DNA from: Verrucomicrobiales bacterium
Lineage (GTDB): Bacteria; Verrucomicrobiota; Verrucomicrobiia; Verrucomicrobiales; DEV007
Length of the DNA: 60,181 nt
Assembly: GCA_016795385.1 (NCBI GenBank)
Contig: JAEUHI010000090.1
Location: 1 to 60,181, forward strand
Reading direction: 5' to 3'
Positions 17,832 to 25,828 of this stretch are shown here, piece by piece. The position numbers and the translations under genes are program-made. The notes beneath the pieces were generated by a model, which worked only from the letters and a program-made list of their open reading frames with translations, made no database searches and had not been told where the DNA came from. Each line of letters begins with the position of its first letter. The stretch's first letter is position 1.

Positions 17832-18686
17832 TCACGGAGCGGGCTTGGCGAAATAGAATTCTTCGAGCATCGCGCGGCTGATGTCGCGGAGCTGGTTGAT
17901 GTCCTCCTCGGCGAGGTTGCCGGGCGCGGCGATGATGGCCTCGAGCCGGGCGAGACCGGTCGCGATCGCACGGATCGCCGGCGCGCTCGCGGCGGGGCCG
18001 CGCATGGTGGCGATCATCTCGCGGAAGTGGGCGATGAGACCGGGTTGGTTGAGCAACTCGGCCTTGTCTTCACTGTAGGATCCGCTGATGAAGGCGGTGA
18101 CGACATTCGTGCCCCGCACCCATCCACCGAGACTGACGAGGCCGGAGAGCTCGTCGTCGCGCAGCTTTTCCATGGTCGTGCGCACGGTCTGCTGGGTCGC
18201 GTCGAGCTCGTCGCGCACCTTTGCCCAATCACGGTTTTTCGAAGCCTCGATGATGGCGAGGCTGTGAGGACGGACCGAGGCGGCAAGTCCGAGCGACTCG
18301 GAAAGCTCGAGGACCCGTTTGCCGATCTTTTCGATCTCCTCGGCATTTTTCGCCTGCACGGCGATGAAGCCCTCGGCGACGAGACTGCCGAAGGTCAGGG
18401 CGAGGATGGAGCGCTCTCCGCCACGCTCGTTCGCTTCCGGCAGCTGGATGCCGCTGTTCCAATCGGGCTCGTCGAGTTTGTCGAGCACGGCGAAGATCTC
18501 GGCGGGAATGGGCACGACGACCTTGTCGACGAGTTCCCCGGGGAAATTGGTCAGATCGATGCGCTCGGGAGCGGCAGGCGTCTCGGCGTCCTGGGCCAGG
18601 ACGACACCCGGGAAAATCGCGGTCAGGGACAGGGCTGCGACGAAACGACGGAGGGTGGCGGAAGACGCTGGAGGCATTTCTATCAT
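17832..18686 (-). CDS. Exported helical protein of unknown function
   Basis: The protein has about 284 residues. A signal peptide precedes AQDAETPA (RRFVAALSLTAIFPGVVLAQ). The mature part is mostly helical and acidic, with ILALTFGSLVAEGF and a GGWVRGTNVVTAFISGSYS segment. No family is recognised. The ATG at 18686 is preferred over one 9 bp later because GGGGA lies 7 bp upstream, one of the few Shine-Dalgarno-like signals in the window. It is followed by the exported 167-residue protein and phoH on the same strand. Confidence 0.6.
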   Translation of the reverse strand: MIEMPPASSATLRRFVAALSLTAIFPGVVLAQDAETPAAPERIDLTNFPGELVDKVVVPIPAEIFAVLDKLDEPDWNSGIQLPEANERGGERSILALTFGSLVAEGFIAVQAKNAEEIEKIGKRVLELSESLGLAASVRPHSLAIIEASKNRDWAKVRDELDATQQTVRTTMEKLRDDELSGLVSLGGWVRGTNVVTAFISGSYSEDKAELLNQPGLIAHFREMIATMRGPAASAPAIRAIATGLARLEAIIAAPGNLAEEDINQLRDISRAMLEEFYFAKPAP

Positions 18687-18752
18687 TACGGGATCCCCGG
18701 AATATCGCAGAAAATCGGTGGGGATCAATCAGGCATCCACCCCCTTTTCCCC

Positions 18753-19448
18753 TCAGATCGAGGCGAGGGTCACCGCGATATGTCCGCCAAAACAGACATC
18801 AACGTCACTTCCCGACACCCGGGCACGCTCGTGATAATCACCGGCGTAGTGCAGCACCCCGGGTTCGTCCTCACGGTAGAGGACGTGGAGCGAGTGGCGC
18901 TCCTGCTCGCAGCGGACCACCTGCGGCTCGGGTTCACCGGGCGCGGGATGGGGTAGGTTCACGTTCCAGAAGTGGCCCGCTCCGGGCGGTTCGGCGAGCA
19001 GCCCGGGAAGCATCGCGGCCACCCGCCCCGCGGCCCGATCCCAATCCACGGCGAGACCACGGCGCAGGTAATGGGAGAGCGTCACGCCTGGAATCCCTTG
19101 GAAGGCGGCCTCGCGTGCGGCCGCGACGGTGCCGGAAATGACAAAATCGTGCCGGCCGAGATTGCCCCCGTGATTGATCCCGGAGAGCACCCAGTCGGGC
19201 CGCACCGGCAGGAGATGGGAGAGGGCGACCCGCACGCAGTCGGCCGGGGTGCCATCGACCGCGAAAGCGCGCTCGCCGCGCCGCTCGTAGCGGATCGGCG
19301 TGTCGGTGGTCACGCGATGACCGATCTGCGACATCTGCGAGACAGGTGCCACAATCCAGACTTCGTCAAAATGGGCCTCGGCGACCGCGCGGAGAGCGGC
19401 GAGACCGGCGGCGTCGATGCCGTCGTCGTTGGAGAGCAGGGCGATCAT
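18753..19448 (-). CDS. surE: 5'/3'-nucleotidase SurE
   Basis: The 231-residue protein is a SurE metallophosphatase that dephosphorylates nucleoside monophosphates. The N-terminal LLSNDDGIDA holds the metal-binding Asp pair, and SGINHGGNLGRHDFVISGTVAAAREA is the conserved central motif. SVDGTPADCVR-like residues (AVDGTPADCVRVAL) are also present. The start at 19448 is chosen because the fold begins at MIALLSNDDG. The gene is divergent from psd with only about 36 bp between the starts. Confidence 0.93.
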   Translation of the reverse strand: MIALLSNDDGIDAAGLAALRAVAEAHFDEVWIVAPVSQMSQIGHRVTTDTPIRYERRGERAFAVDGTPADCVRVALSHLLPVRPDWVLSGINHGGNLGRHDFVISGTVAAAREAAFQGIPGVTLSHYLRRGLAVDWDRAAGRVAAMLPGLLAEPPGAGHFWNVNLPHPAPGEPEPQVVRCEQERHSLHVLYREDEPGVLHYAGDYHERARVSGSDVDVCFGGHIAVTLASI

Positions 19449-19484
19449 GAAAAAATACGGGATTTGGGTTTTGCTCCCCAACGC

Positions 19485-20417
19485 GTGAAGGTCTATGTCT
19501 CACCCGTGGCTGGCACGCAAGAGATCCTTTTCTACGACCGATACGCGGGCGTCCTCTGCAAGGAGGCGATCTACGGAGAAAAACCGCTGCGCTGGGCCTA
19601 CGAAACCGCGCTCGGGAGGCTCTGCCTAGAGGGCATCATCAAACGCCCGTGGTTTTCGCGCTTCTACGGTCGTTGGGCCGATACGCGCGGCTCGGCGAAG
19701 GAAATCGCCCCCTTCCTGATCCGCTTCGGCGTCGACACGGCGGAGTTCCTCGAGCCGGTCGAGAGCTTCCGCACTTTCAACGAGTTTTTCTTCCGCCGCC
19801 TCCGCCCCGAGGCAAGACCCTTGGCCCCAGGACCTGACACGGTCTTGTTCCCCGCCGACGGACGCCACCTCCTCGTTTCCGACCTCTCGAGCGATTCCAC
19901 GATCTTCGCCAAAGGCCGCCGTTTCGATCTGACCGCGCTGCTGGGTGACTCGAATCTCGCGGCCGAGTTCGGAGGTGGATCCGCGGTGCTCTCACGGCTT
20001 TGTCCGACCGACTACCATCGCTTTCACTTTCCCCTCGAAGGCGAATGCGGGGAGGCGCGGATGATCAACGGCATGCTTTACTCGGTGAGCCCCATCGCCC
20101 TGGCCCGTTCGCTCCGGTATCTCTACGAAAACAAACGCCGTGTCACCGAGGTGCGCCATCCGGTGATCGGCCGTTACCTCTTTCTCGAAATCGGGGCGAC
20201 CAACGTCGGTGGCATCGTCGATACCGCGAATCCGGGTCCGGTCGCCAAAGGGGAGGAGAAAGGCTACTTCCGCTTTGGCGGATCGATGGTGATCACGCTG
20301 TTTCCATCCGGCACTTTCGAACCGGCGGAGGACCTCCGCGACCAGTCCGCGGCCGGCATCGAACTTTATGCCCGCATGGGAGATCGCATGGGCTCCCTGA
20401 AGGTGCCGGGGCAGTGA
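19485..20417 (+). CDS. psd: Phosphatidylserine decarboxylase proenzyme
   Basis: The protein has about 310 residues and makes phosphatidylethanolamine from phosphatidylserine at the inner membrane. Visible motifs are SFRTFNEFFFRRLRPEARP, FPADGRHL, LCPTDYHRFHFPLEGE (His region) and KGYFRFGGSMVITLF, where the Ser of GGS becomes the pyruvoyl group after self-cleavage. The usual motif is GGST/GSS; Met after Ser is a mild deviation. The start is uncertain: the frame has no ATG in the right place, so the GTG at 19485 (or 19506, or the TTG at 19464) is used. A strong hairpin follows at 20432. Confidence 0.88.
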   Translation: MKVYVSPVAGTQEILFYDRYAGVLCKEAIYGEKPLRWAYETALGRLCLEGIIKRPWFSRFYGRWADTRGSAKEIAPFLIRFGVDTAEFLEPVESFRTFNEFFFRRLRPEARPLAPGPDTVLFPADGRHLLVSDLSSDSTIFAKGRRFDLTALLGDSNLAAEFGGGSAVLSRLCPTDYHRFHFPLEGECGEARMINGMLYSVSPIALARSLRYLYENKRRVTEVRHPVIGRYLFLEIGATNVGGIVDTANPGPVAKGEEKGYFRFGGSMVITLFPSGTFEPAEDLRDQSAAGIELYARMGDRMGSLKVPGQ

Positions 20418-20424
20418 ATCCCCA

Positions 20425-20460
20425 AAAAAAACGGCTGCTCCCACGTGAGGAGCAGCCGTC
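20425..20460. terminator. Bidirectional intrinsic terminator
   Basis: A perfect 11-bp stem (20432-20442 with 20450-20460, ACGGCTGCTCC) encloses a 7-nt loop. It is preceded by eight A residues at 20425-20432, which become a U-tract for transcripts coming from the right (minus strand, the small lipoprotein). It can also stop the convergent psd transcript, with a weaker CTTT tail. Confidence 0.9.
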
Positions 20461-20521
20461 TTTGAAGAGGTTTCGGATCAGGTTGATGGATTCACACCCA
20501 TCTCCCCTCAACCGGGATCAC

Positions 20522-20632
20522 TCACTTGGAGCAAGCGGAGGGGGCACAGGTGCCGCAGCACTTGGTGGTTTTGCAGGCGGTCATGGAGAGAGCGCCGATG
20601 GCAACGATCGCGAGAAGGATGATGTTCTTCAT
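20522..20632 (-). CDS. Small cysteine-rich lipoprotein (36 residues)
   Basis: The frame encodes 36 residues: a positively charged start (MKNII), a hydrophobic segment (LLAIVAIGALSM) and a lipobox-like SMTAC with Cys20, followed by a 16-residue tail containing four further Cys and ending in CSK. This is the architecture of a small lipoprotein (entericidin-like in size, not in sequence). Support is indirect: coding-like composition, correct lipobox position and a strong terminator 62 bp downstream on the same strand. No Shine-Dalgarno is visible, as for most genes here. It lies between psd and asd, antisense to both. The function is unknown. Confidence 0.7.
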   Translation of the reverse strand: MKNIILLAIVAIGALSMTACKTTKCCGTCAPSACSK

Positions 20633-20768
20633 AGAGAGGTGGTATTCTGGTTAGGTTAGATTCCAAATGGGCACGAAAGATCGCTCAAACCCTGTGGGCC
20701 GGAACGCCAAACGGTTGCATTCGGGTTAAGAGACCGTAGACTCGCCGACTTCGAAAAAAAAGCAACCC

Positions 20769-21782
20769 ATGAGTCGACAGCCAAAACACCTCGCCGTGGC
20801 GGGCGCGACCGGGGCCGTGGGGATCGAGATCCTCAAGTGCCTCGAGCAGCGCGACTTCCCCGTCAGCGAACTCACCCTCCTCGCTTCCGCGCGCTCGGCC
20901 GGAAAAACGATCCCCTTCCGGGGCAAAGAGGTGACGGTGAAGGAGTTGACCCACGATTCCTTCAAGGGTGTCGACGTGGCCCTTTTCAGCGCCGGAGGCA
21001 GCATTTCCAAGGCTTTCGCGTCCCACGCGGTCGCCGCCGGGGCTGTCGTCGTGGACAATTCTTCGGCCTTCCGGATGGATGAAAACGTCCCCCTTGTCGT
21101 GCCTGAGATCAATCCGGAGGACGTCAAGACCCACCAGGGCATCATCGCGAACCCGAACTGCACCACCATCATCACCCTGATGGCGCTGAACCCGATGCAT
21201 CACGCCTTCGGGGGAGTGAAGAGCGTGATCGCGTCCAGCTACCAGGCCGTTTCCGGGAGCGGAGCCCAGGGCATTTACGAACTCGAGGGACAGGTCCAGG
21301 CCATCGCGAAAGGTGAACCTCTTCCCGAGCGCAAGGTCTACTCGCGCCAGATCGCTTTCAATGTCATCCCCCAGGTCGATGTCTTCACCGACAACGGCTA
21401 CACGAAGGAGGAGATGAAGATGCACTACGAGGGTCGCAAGATCCTCCATGCTCCCGATCTGAAAGCCTCGGTCACCTGCGTGCGCGTGCCGGTCTATCGC
21501 TCGCACTCCGTCTCGGTCACCGCCATTTTCAATGACAAGCCCTCGGTCGAAGCCGCCCGCGCCGCCATTGCCGCCGCTCCGGGAGTCCACGTCATCGACG
21601 ATCCCTACGCCGACATCCCCGTTTTCCCGACCCCGCTCGATTCGACGGATGGGGACGACTGCCTCGTCGGACGGATCCGCGAGGACCTCGTCCTCGAGAA
21701 CGCCCTCACCTTCTGGGTCGTCGGCGACCAGGTGCGCAAGGGAGCGGCGCTGAACGCGGTGCAGATCGCCGAACTGCTCTGA
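20769..21782 (+). CDS. asd: Aspartate-semialdehyde dehydrogenase
   Basis: The 337-residue enzyme reduces aspartyl phosphate to aspartate semialdehyde with NADPH, feeding lysine/diaminopimelate, threonine and methionine synthesis. It has the N-terminal nucleotide-binding VAGATGAVG, VDNSSAFRMD, the active-site ANPNCTT (nucleophilic Cys), SSYQAVSGSGAQG and the HSVSVT region with the catalytic His upstream in RVPVYRSHS. Farnesyl diphosphate synthase begins 13 bp downstream on the same strand. Confidence 0.95.
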   Translation: MSRQPKHLAVAGATGAVGIEILKCLEQRDFPVSELTLLASARSAGKTIPFRGKEVTVKELTHDSFKGVDVALFSAGGSISKAFASHAVAAGAVVVDNSSAFRMDENVPLVVPEINPEDVKTHQGIIANPNCTTIITLMALNPMHHAFGGVKSVIASSYQAVSGSGAQGIYELEGQVQAIAKGEPLPERKVYSRQIAFNVIPQVDVFTDNGYTKEEMKMHYEGRKILHAPDLKASVTCVRVPVYRSHSVSVTAIFNDKPSVEAARAAIAAAPGVHVIDDPYADIPVFPTPLDSTDGDDCLVGRIREDLVLENALTFWVVGDQVRKGAALNAVQIAELL

Positions 21783-21795
21783 TCCCGAACCCGCG

Positions 21796-22680
21796 ATGGA
21801 CGCCGCCTACCTCGCCGCCCGCTGCCGTCTCGTCGACGAGGCCCTCGATCGTTTTCTGCCCAAGCCGAAAACGCGTCCGGCCACGATCCACGAGGCGATG
21901 CGCTACAGCCTCTTCGCCGGCGGCAAACGGCTGCGTCCCATCCTTTGCCTCGCCGCAGCCGAAGCCTGCGGCGGCTCGGTCGAGTCGGCCCTGCCTCCCG
22001 CAGCGGCGGTCGAGTGCCTCCACACCTACACCCTCGTGCACGACGACCTGCCCTGCATGGACGACGACGATCTCCGTCGCGGCATGCCGACTTGTCACGT
22101 GAAATACGGAGAGGGAATCGCCGTGCTCACCGGCGACGCGCTTCTGACGATCGCCTTCGAGATTCTCGCGCAAACGCCGGCTTCAGCCCGCTACGGCGTC
22201 GGAGCCTACGTCACCGAACTCGCCGTCGCCTCCGGGAGCCGGCATTTGATCGGCGGCCAAGTCCTCGATCTCGAGGGCGAGGGTAGCGACGTCCTGCTCA
22301 CCCCGGCCCAGCTCCGCTACCTGCACGAGAGCAAAACAGCGGCCCTGCTCACCGCTTCAATTCGCCTCGGCGGGATGACCGCCAACGCCACGCCTGCCAA
22401 ACTCGCGGCCCTCACCGACTACGGCCAGGCCCTGGGCCTCGCCTTCCAGGTCATCGACGACATTCTCGACGTCACCCAGACCAGCGAAAAGCTCGGCAAA
22501 AGCGCCGGCAAAGACGTCGCCGCCGCGAAGTCGACCTACCCTGCCCTCTTCGGACTCGAAAAGAGCCGCAAAGAAGCCGCCCGACTCACGAAGAAGGCGC
22601 ACGATGCCCTCAAGCCCTTCGCGAAAAAGGGCGAGCGTCTGCACGAGATCGCGGATTATTTGCTGGACCGGGAGTATTGA
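21796..22680 (+). CDS. ispA: Farnesyl/geranyl diphosphate synthase (polyprenyl synthetase)
   Basis: The 294-residue protein is a short-chain trans-prenyltransferase that condenses IPP with allylic diphosphates. It carries GGKRLRPIL, the first Asp-rich motif with the two-residue insertion typical of bacterial FPP synthases (DDLPCMDDDDLRRG), the GGQVLDLEGEG region, and the second Asp-rich motif DDILD. The product chain length (C15 or C20) is an inference. It is 13 bp downstream of asd. Confidence 0.92.
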   Translation: MDAAYLAARCRLVDEALDRFLPKPKTRPATIHEAMRYSLFAGGKRLRPILCLAAAEACGGSVESALPPAAAVECLHTYTLVHDDLPCMDDDDLRRGMPTCHVKYGEGIAVLTGDALLTIAFEILAQTPASARYGVGAYVTELAVASGSRHLIGGQVLDLEGEGSDVLLTPAQLRYLHESKTAALLTASIRLGGMTANATPAKLAALTDYGQALGLAFQVIDDILDVTQTSEKLGKSAGKDVAAAKSTYPALFGLEKSRKEAARLTKKAHDALKPFAKKGERLHEIADYLLDREY

Positions 22681-22733
22681 GCCCACCACGATTTTCGCCT
22701 TCAAACTCCGGTGAAATCGGGTAAGGTCCCTGC

Positions 22734-22958
22734 ATGAGCTTCGATCAGATCGCTCCAGAGGCCTTGAAACTGCCGCCCGAGCAACGGGCGCTCCTGGCCT
22801 CTTCGCTGTGGGAAAGCCTCGAGGATCCCTACGACCTTGCCGTGGATCTCGAAGACCACGCCGCCGCCGGCTTGGCCGTCGAACGCGACCGCGAAATGGA
22901 GACCGGCATCGTCATCCCCATCAGCCACGAAGAGCTGATGAAGCGCCTCGGGCGATGA
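22734..22958 (+). CDS. Addiction-module antitoxin (PF09720-like)
   Basis: The 74-residue acidic protein begins with LPPEQRALLASSLWESLED, the typical signature of the short 'putative addiction module component' antitoxins paired with RelE/ParE toxins. The C-terminus (SHEELMKRLGR) resembles the toxin-wrapping tail. Its TGA overlaps the toxin's ATG (ATGA at 22955-22958), which suggests coupled translation. Confidence 0.85.
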   Translation: MSFDQIAPEALKLPPEQRALLASSLWESLEDPYDLAVDLEDHAAAGLAVERDREMETGIVIPISHEELMKRLGR

Positions 22959-23248
22959 GAATCGAGTATCACCCGGCTCTCGAGAACGAGTTACGTGAGA
23001 TCATCGATTATTACGAAGAACGTTCCTTGGGCCTCGGCGTTGCTTTTCTTGAAGAATTTGAACGGCAGGTAATCGCCATCGCTGCCACACCGGAGCGTTG
23101 GATGTTTCTCGTCGACGATATCCAACGATCACTGATGAAGCGTTTTCCTTACGTGATCTATTTTCGGGTCGTCGCCGGAACCGTAATCCGGATCACCGTG
23201 GTCAAGCATGAAAAGCGACACCCGCTCTTCGGATTGAGCCGCCGTTGA
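22955..23248 (+). CDS. RelE/ParE family toxin
   Basis: The 97-residue basic protein has the ParE/RelE fold signature: YHPALENELREIIDYYEERSLGLG at the start, an internal PERW, and the C-terminal RFPYVIYFRV and VVKHEKRHPLF strands. ParE-like members inhibit gyrase and RelE-like members cleave mRNA; the sequence does not decide. It overlaps the upstream antitoxin by four bases. Confidence 0.87.
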   Translation: MRIEYHPALENELREIIDYYEERSLGLGVAFLEEFERQVIAIAATPERWMFLVDDIQRSLMKRFPYVIYFRVVAGTVIRITVVKHEKRHPLFGLSRR

Positions 23249-23258
23249 GATTCCCCCC

Positions 23259-24215
23259 TCAATCCGGATGATGCCCCGCGTCCGTCTCGAGGCGTGGCAT
23301 TTCCCCGGGAGCGTGACCGTGGATGCGCTCGTGATCCTCGGCCGGTTCGAGATGGGTCGTGACGATCGTTGACGGCCCCACTTCCTCGCGGATCTCGCGC
23401 TCGATCTCACTGGCGATGGCGTGGGCATCCCGCACCGTCGTCTCGTCGGCGAAGACGAGGTGGAAATCGACCCAATGCCCGTCGCCGAGGTGGCGGTGGC
23501 GCATCTGGTGCCAGGTGACGCCGTGACGCGCCGTCGCCGCATCGAGCCGCGCCACCAGCGCGCTCTGCACCGCCGGATCGGCGCGGTCCATCAGCCCGTT
23601 CGCACTCCGCCACATCAGCGCCCCGCCCGACCAGAGGATGTTCAAGGCCACGAGCATCGCGCAGATCGGGTCGAAGCCCATCCAGTCCGTCGCCCAAGTC
23701 AGCCCCAGTCCCGCGAGCACCCCGATGCTCGTCCACGCGTCCGTCAGCACATGATGACCATTCGCCTCGAGAATGAGCGAACCGCCCTTTTTCCCGAGCC
23801 GCAGGAGGTGCCATCCGAGCCATCCGTTGATGAGCAAGGCGACGGCGGTGAGCAACGTCCCGGATCCGAGATTCTGCGGCGCTTCCCCCACGATCCATTG
23901 CCGGATCGCCTGCCAGAGAATGAACAGTCCCGCAATCGAGATCAGCCCGCCCTCGAAGCCCGCCGAAAAAAACGAGATTTTCGCATGGCCATAGGGGTGC
24001 GTTTCGTCCGGCGGCTTTTGCGAAAGGCGCAGACTGTAAACAACGAACCCCACCGCCGCGACATGCACGATCGACTCCGCCGCATCACTGAGGATGGCCG
24101 ACGACCGCGTCAGCCACCAGGCCCAGACCTTGATCGCAAGCATGCCCACACCCACCCAGAAAGAAAGCCAACTGGCCTTCCGGAGGAGCGCCTGACTGCG
24201 TTGCGAATCGGTCAT
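23259..24215 (-). CDS. Cation diffusion facilitator (CDF) transporter
   Basis: The 318-residue protein has a CDF transmembrane domain, probably with six segments: SAILSDAAESIVHV carries a metal-binding Asp, and HPYGHAKISFFSAGFEG is the family signature. HHVLTDAWTSIGV has the second HxxxD site. The C-terminal cytoplasmic domain starts after GLMDRAD and has the metal-binding fold. It exports a divalent metal such as zinc, iron or manganese using the proton gradient; the metal cannot be told from sequence. The C-terminus is His-rich (HERIHGHAPG and GHHPD). It converges on the RelE/ParE toxin gene. Confidence 0.9.
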   Translation of the reverse strand: MTDSQRSQALLRKASWLSFWVGVGMLAIKVWAWWLTRSSAILSDAAESIVHVAAVGFVVYSLRLSQKPPDETHPYGHAKISFFSAGFEGGLISIAGLFILWQAIRQWIVGEAPQNLGSGTLLTAVALLINGWLGWHLLRLGKKGGSLILEANGHHVLTDAWTSIGVLAGLGLTWATDWMGFDPICAMLVALNILWSGGALMWRSANGLMDRADPAVQSALVARLDAATARHGVTWHQMRHRHLGDGHWVDFHLVFADETTVRDAHAIASEIEREIREEVGPSTIVTTHLEPAEDHERIHGHAPGEMPRLETDAGHHPD

Positions 24216-24269
24216 GAAATCAAAGTCAGTCTACACGGTTTCCACCGTTTACTGCCTACTGTTTACCGC
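24216..24269. repeat. Short degenerate simple repeat
   Basis: The gap between the CDF gene and the glycosylase gene contains repeated TTTACYG-like words (CCGTTTACTGCCTACTG and TTTACCGCTTACCG). A similar TTTACY-rich tract is at 33098-33126. No function is apparent. Confidence 0.45.
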
Positions 24270-25007
24270 TTACCGCCCTCCGGGCGTCACTCCGAGATCC
24301 CGCAACTGCCGCGCCGCCGTTCCCGCCCAGTCGCGATTCGCGGCCGGACTCGCCGGACTCGGATGAAGGACGCGCCCGATCTTCGCCGGATGTCCGATCG
24401 ACTCGGCGACCCGGGCGAGACTGGCCTCGGCGAATCCGCCCACGCCGATGAGGAGGTCGGGCTGCAGTTGCCGCAGATGTTCGGCGAGGTAGGCGTCGCA
24501 AGCGACCTCGACCGGAGCCATTTCCGCGGCCGGCAGTTTGTCCGGGGTGCGGTTGCGGCTGCTCGCCTCCATCCAGACGAGGGGGCAATAATTCACCACA
24601 TAGTGATCGGCGAAAAAGTCCTCCGCCTTCGGATACCATTCCGAGAAGAGCCCCCAGAGACGGCGTCCGCTCACCTCCGACTTGTCGCAGTCGAATCCCA
24701 CGACCGGCCGCTTCGGATGCTCGGGCACGGGCTTTTGCACCGGAACCGAGATCCCCATCCAGTCGCGGACCAGGGCGATTTCCCCGAAGGGCACTCCCGT
24801 CTGCGCCATGCCCCACGGACCCGGATTCATCCCGAGGAAAAGAACGCGCTTTTTCGTGTCGCCGAAACGCCGCACATAGAGTTCGTGAGGAGCCCGGGCA
24901 TACTCGAGCGGGTTGTAGACGTGCGTCACCGGTTCGGCGAACGTGAGCCCGCGCAGGCGCGAGACGAGTTCATCGGTGGCGGTGAGGAGGGCGGCGGAGA
25001 CGGACAT
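24270..25007 (-). CDS. SMUG1-like uracil-DNA glycosylase
   Basis: The 245-residue protein is similar to single-strand-selective monofunctional uracil-DNA glycosylase. LFLGMNPGPWGMAQTGVPFG is the family's active-site motif (GMNPGP), and HPSPASP near the C-terminus is the second catalytic/DNA-intercalation motif. It would remove uracil or 5-hydroxymethyluracil from DNA. SMUG1 is mainly animal, with bacterial homologues scattered in Planctomycetota, Verrucomicrobiota and some Proteobacteria, so horizontal transfer is possible. No other repair gene is adjacent. Confidence 0.87.
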   Translation of the reverse strand: MSVSAALLTATDELVSRLRGLTFAEPVTHVYNPLEYARAPHELYVRRFGDTKKRVLFLGMNPGPWGMAQTGVPFGEIALVRDWMGISVPVQKPVPEHPKRPVVGFDCDKSEVSGRRLWGLFSEWYPKAEDFFADHYVVNYCPLVWMEASSRNRTPDKLPAAEMAPVEVACDAYLAEHLRQLQPDLLIGVGGFAEASLARVAESIGHPAKIGRVLHPSPASPAANRDWAGTAARQLRDLGVTPGGR

Positions 25008-25070
25008 ACCCGCATTGAACGACCGGGCTCGGGAAGGTCAAGGAGGGAAGCATGTAGAGGTACGGCGAGT

Positions 25071-25099
25071 TTGCAAATCAGATAATCTGATTCTATGAT
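25071..25099 (+). promoter_or_regulatory. Promoter and palindromic operator of Phd/PIN operon
   Basis: A -35-like TTGCAA (25071-25076) and a -10-like TATGAT (25094-25099) are 17 bp apart. A perfect 17-bp palindrome, AATCAGATAATCTGATT (25076-25092), almost exactly fills the spacer, where a bound antitoxin would block polymerase. Transcription would start at about 25105-25107, at the start codon itself, so the mRNA may be leaderless. Confidence 0.75.
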
Positions 25100-25104
25100 C
25101 TCGT

Positions 25105-25386
25105 ATGGAAACGACCTTCACCGTTACGGAAGCCGCCCGGGCCTTCTCGGATCTGATCAACCGGGTCGTTTACCGCGGCGATACCGCGATCTTGACCCGC
25201 AATGGCTCGGTCGTCGCCCGGATCGTTCCCGAGCCGCGTCGCGAAAGCACCGGGCTCGATCTCGCCGCCGCCCTGGAATCCGCCCCGCGCCTTTCCCCGG
25301 AGGAAGCCTCCGAGTTCGCCGACGACATCGAGGCGGCCCGCCGCAGCCTGAACGGTCAACCCCTGCCCGATCCCTGGGGGGAATGA
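25105..25386 (+). CDS. Phd/YefM-type antitoxin
   Basis: The 93-residue protein begins with TFTVTEAARAFSDLINRVVYRGDTAILTRNGSVVARIVP, the typical Phd/YefM DNA-binding fold. The C-terminal half is acidic and probably unfolded until bound to the toxin. It likely represses its own operon through the palindrome at 25076-25092. Its stop overlaps the PIN toxin's ATG (ATGA at 25383-25386). Confidence 0.87.
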   Translation: METTFTVTEAARAFSDLINRVVYRGDTAILTRNGSVVARIVPEPRRESTGLDLAAALESAPRLSPEEASEFADDIEAARRSLNGQPLPDPWGE

Positions 25387-25805
25387 GCCTGATCCTCGAC
25401 AGCTCCGTGCTCATCGCCGACGAGCGCGGCACCTGGGATGGCCGTCGTTTCGCGCGGGAGGTGATCGGCAACCAACGAACCGCGATCTGCGCGATCACCG
25501 CCTCGGAGTTTCTCCACGGTTGCTTCCGCGCTCCAGTCGGCAGGCGCCGCGAGCAACGGTTCGCCTTTTTCGACGCGATCGTGAATGCCCTCGAAGTGAT
25601 CCCCTTTGATCTCGGCATCGCCAAGACCCATGCCGAACTTTGGGCGGAGCTCGCTTCGCGCGGAGTCGGCGTCGGCGCCCACGATCTGCTGATCGCGGCG
25701 ACCTGCCTGCACCTCGATTGGTCGCTGGCCACGCTGAACGAAGCGGAGTTTTCGCGGATTCCGGGATTGAAGTTGGTGGATTGCGTTTCCTTCCGGAACG
25801 GTTGA
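25383..25805 (+). CDS. PIN domain (VapC-like) RNase toxin
   Basis: The 140-residue protein has the PIN domain acidic quartet: ILDSSVLIADERG (Asp), ITASEFLHG (Glu), GAHDLLIAATCLH (Asp), and TLNEAEF at the end. VapC toxins cleave tRNA or rRNA. It is translationally coupled to the upstream Phd-type antitoxin. The reading frame begins at the ATG at 25383; the longer open frame on this strand upstream is not coding. Confidence 0.87.
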   Translation: MSLILDSSVLIADERGTWDGRRFAREVIGNQRTAICAITASEFLHGCFRAPVGRRREQRFAFFDAIVNALEVIPFDLGIAKTHAELWAELASRGVGVGAHDLLIAATCLHLDWSLATLNEAEFSRIPGLKLVDCVSFRNG

Positions 25806-25828
25806 AAGAACATACCGCTTCCGTCCCC

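Noticed and set aside
19449..19484. Start of psd at an ATG
   Set aside because: No in-frame ATG lies at the right position; upstream ATGs belong to the antisense of surE. GTG is used with reservation.
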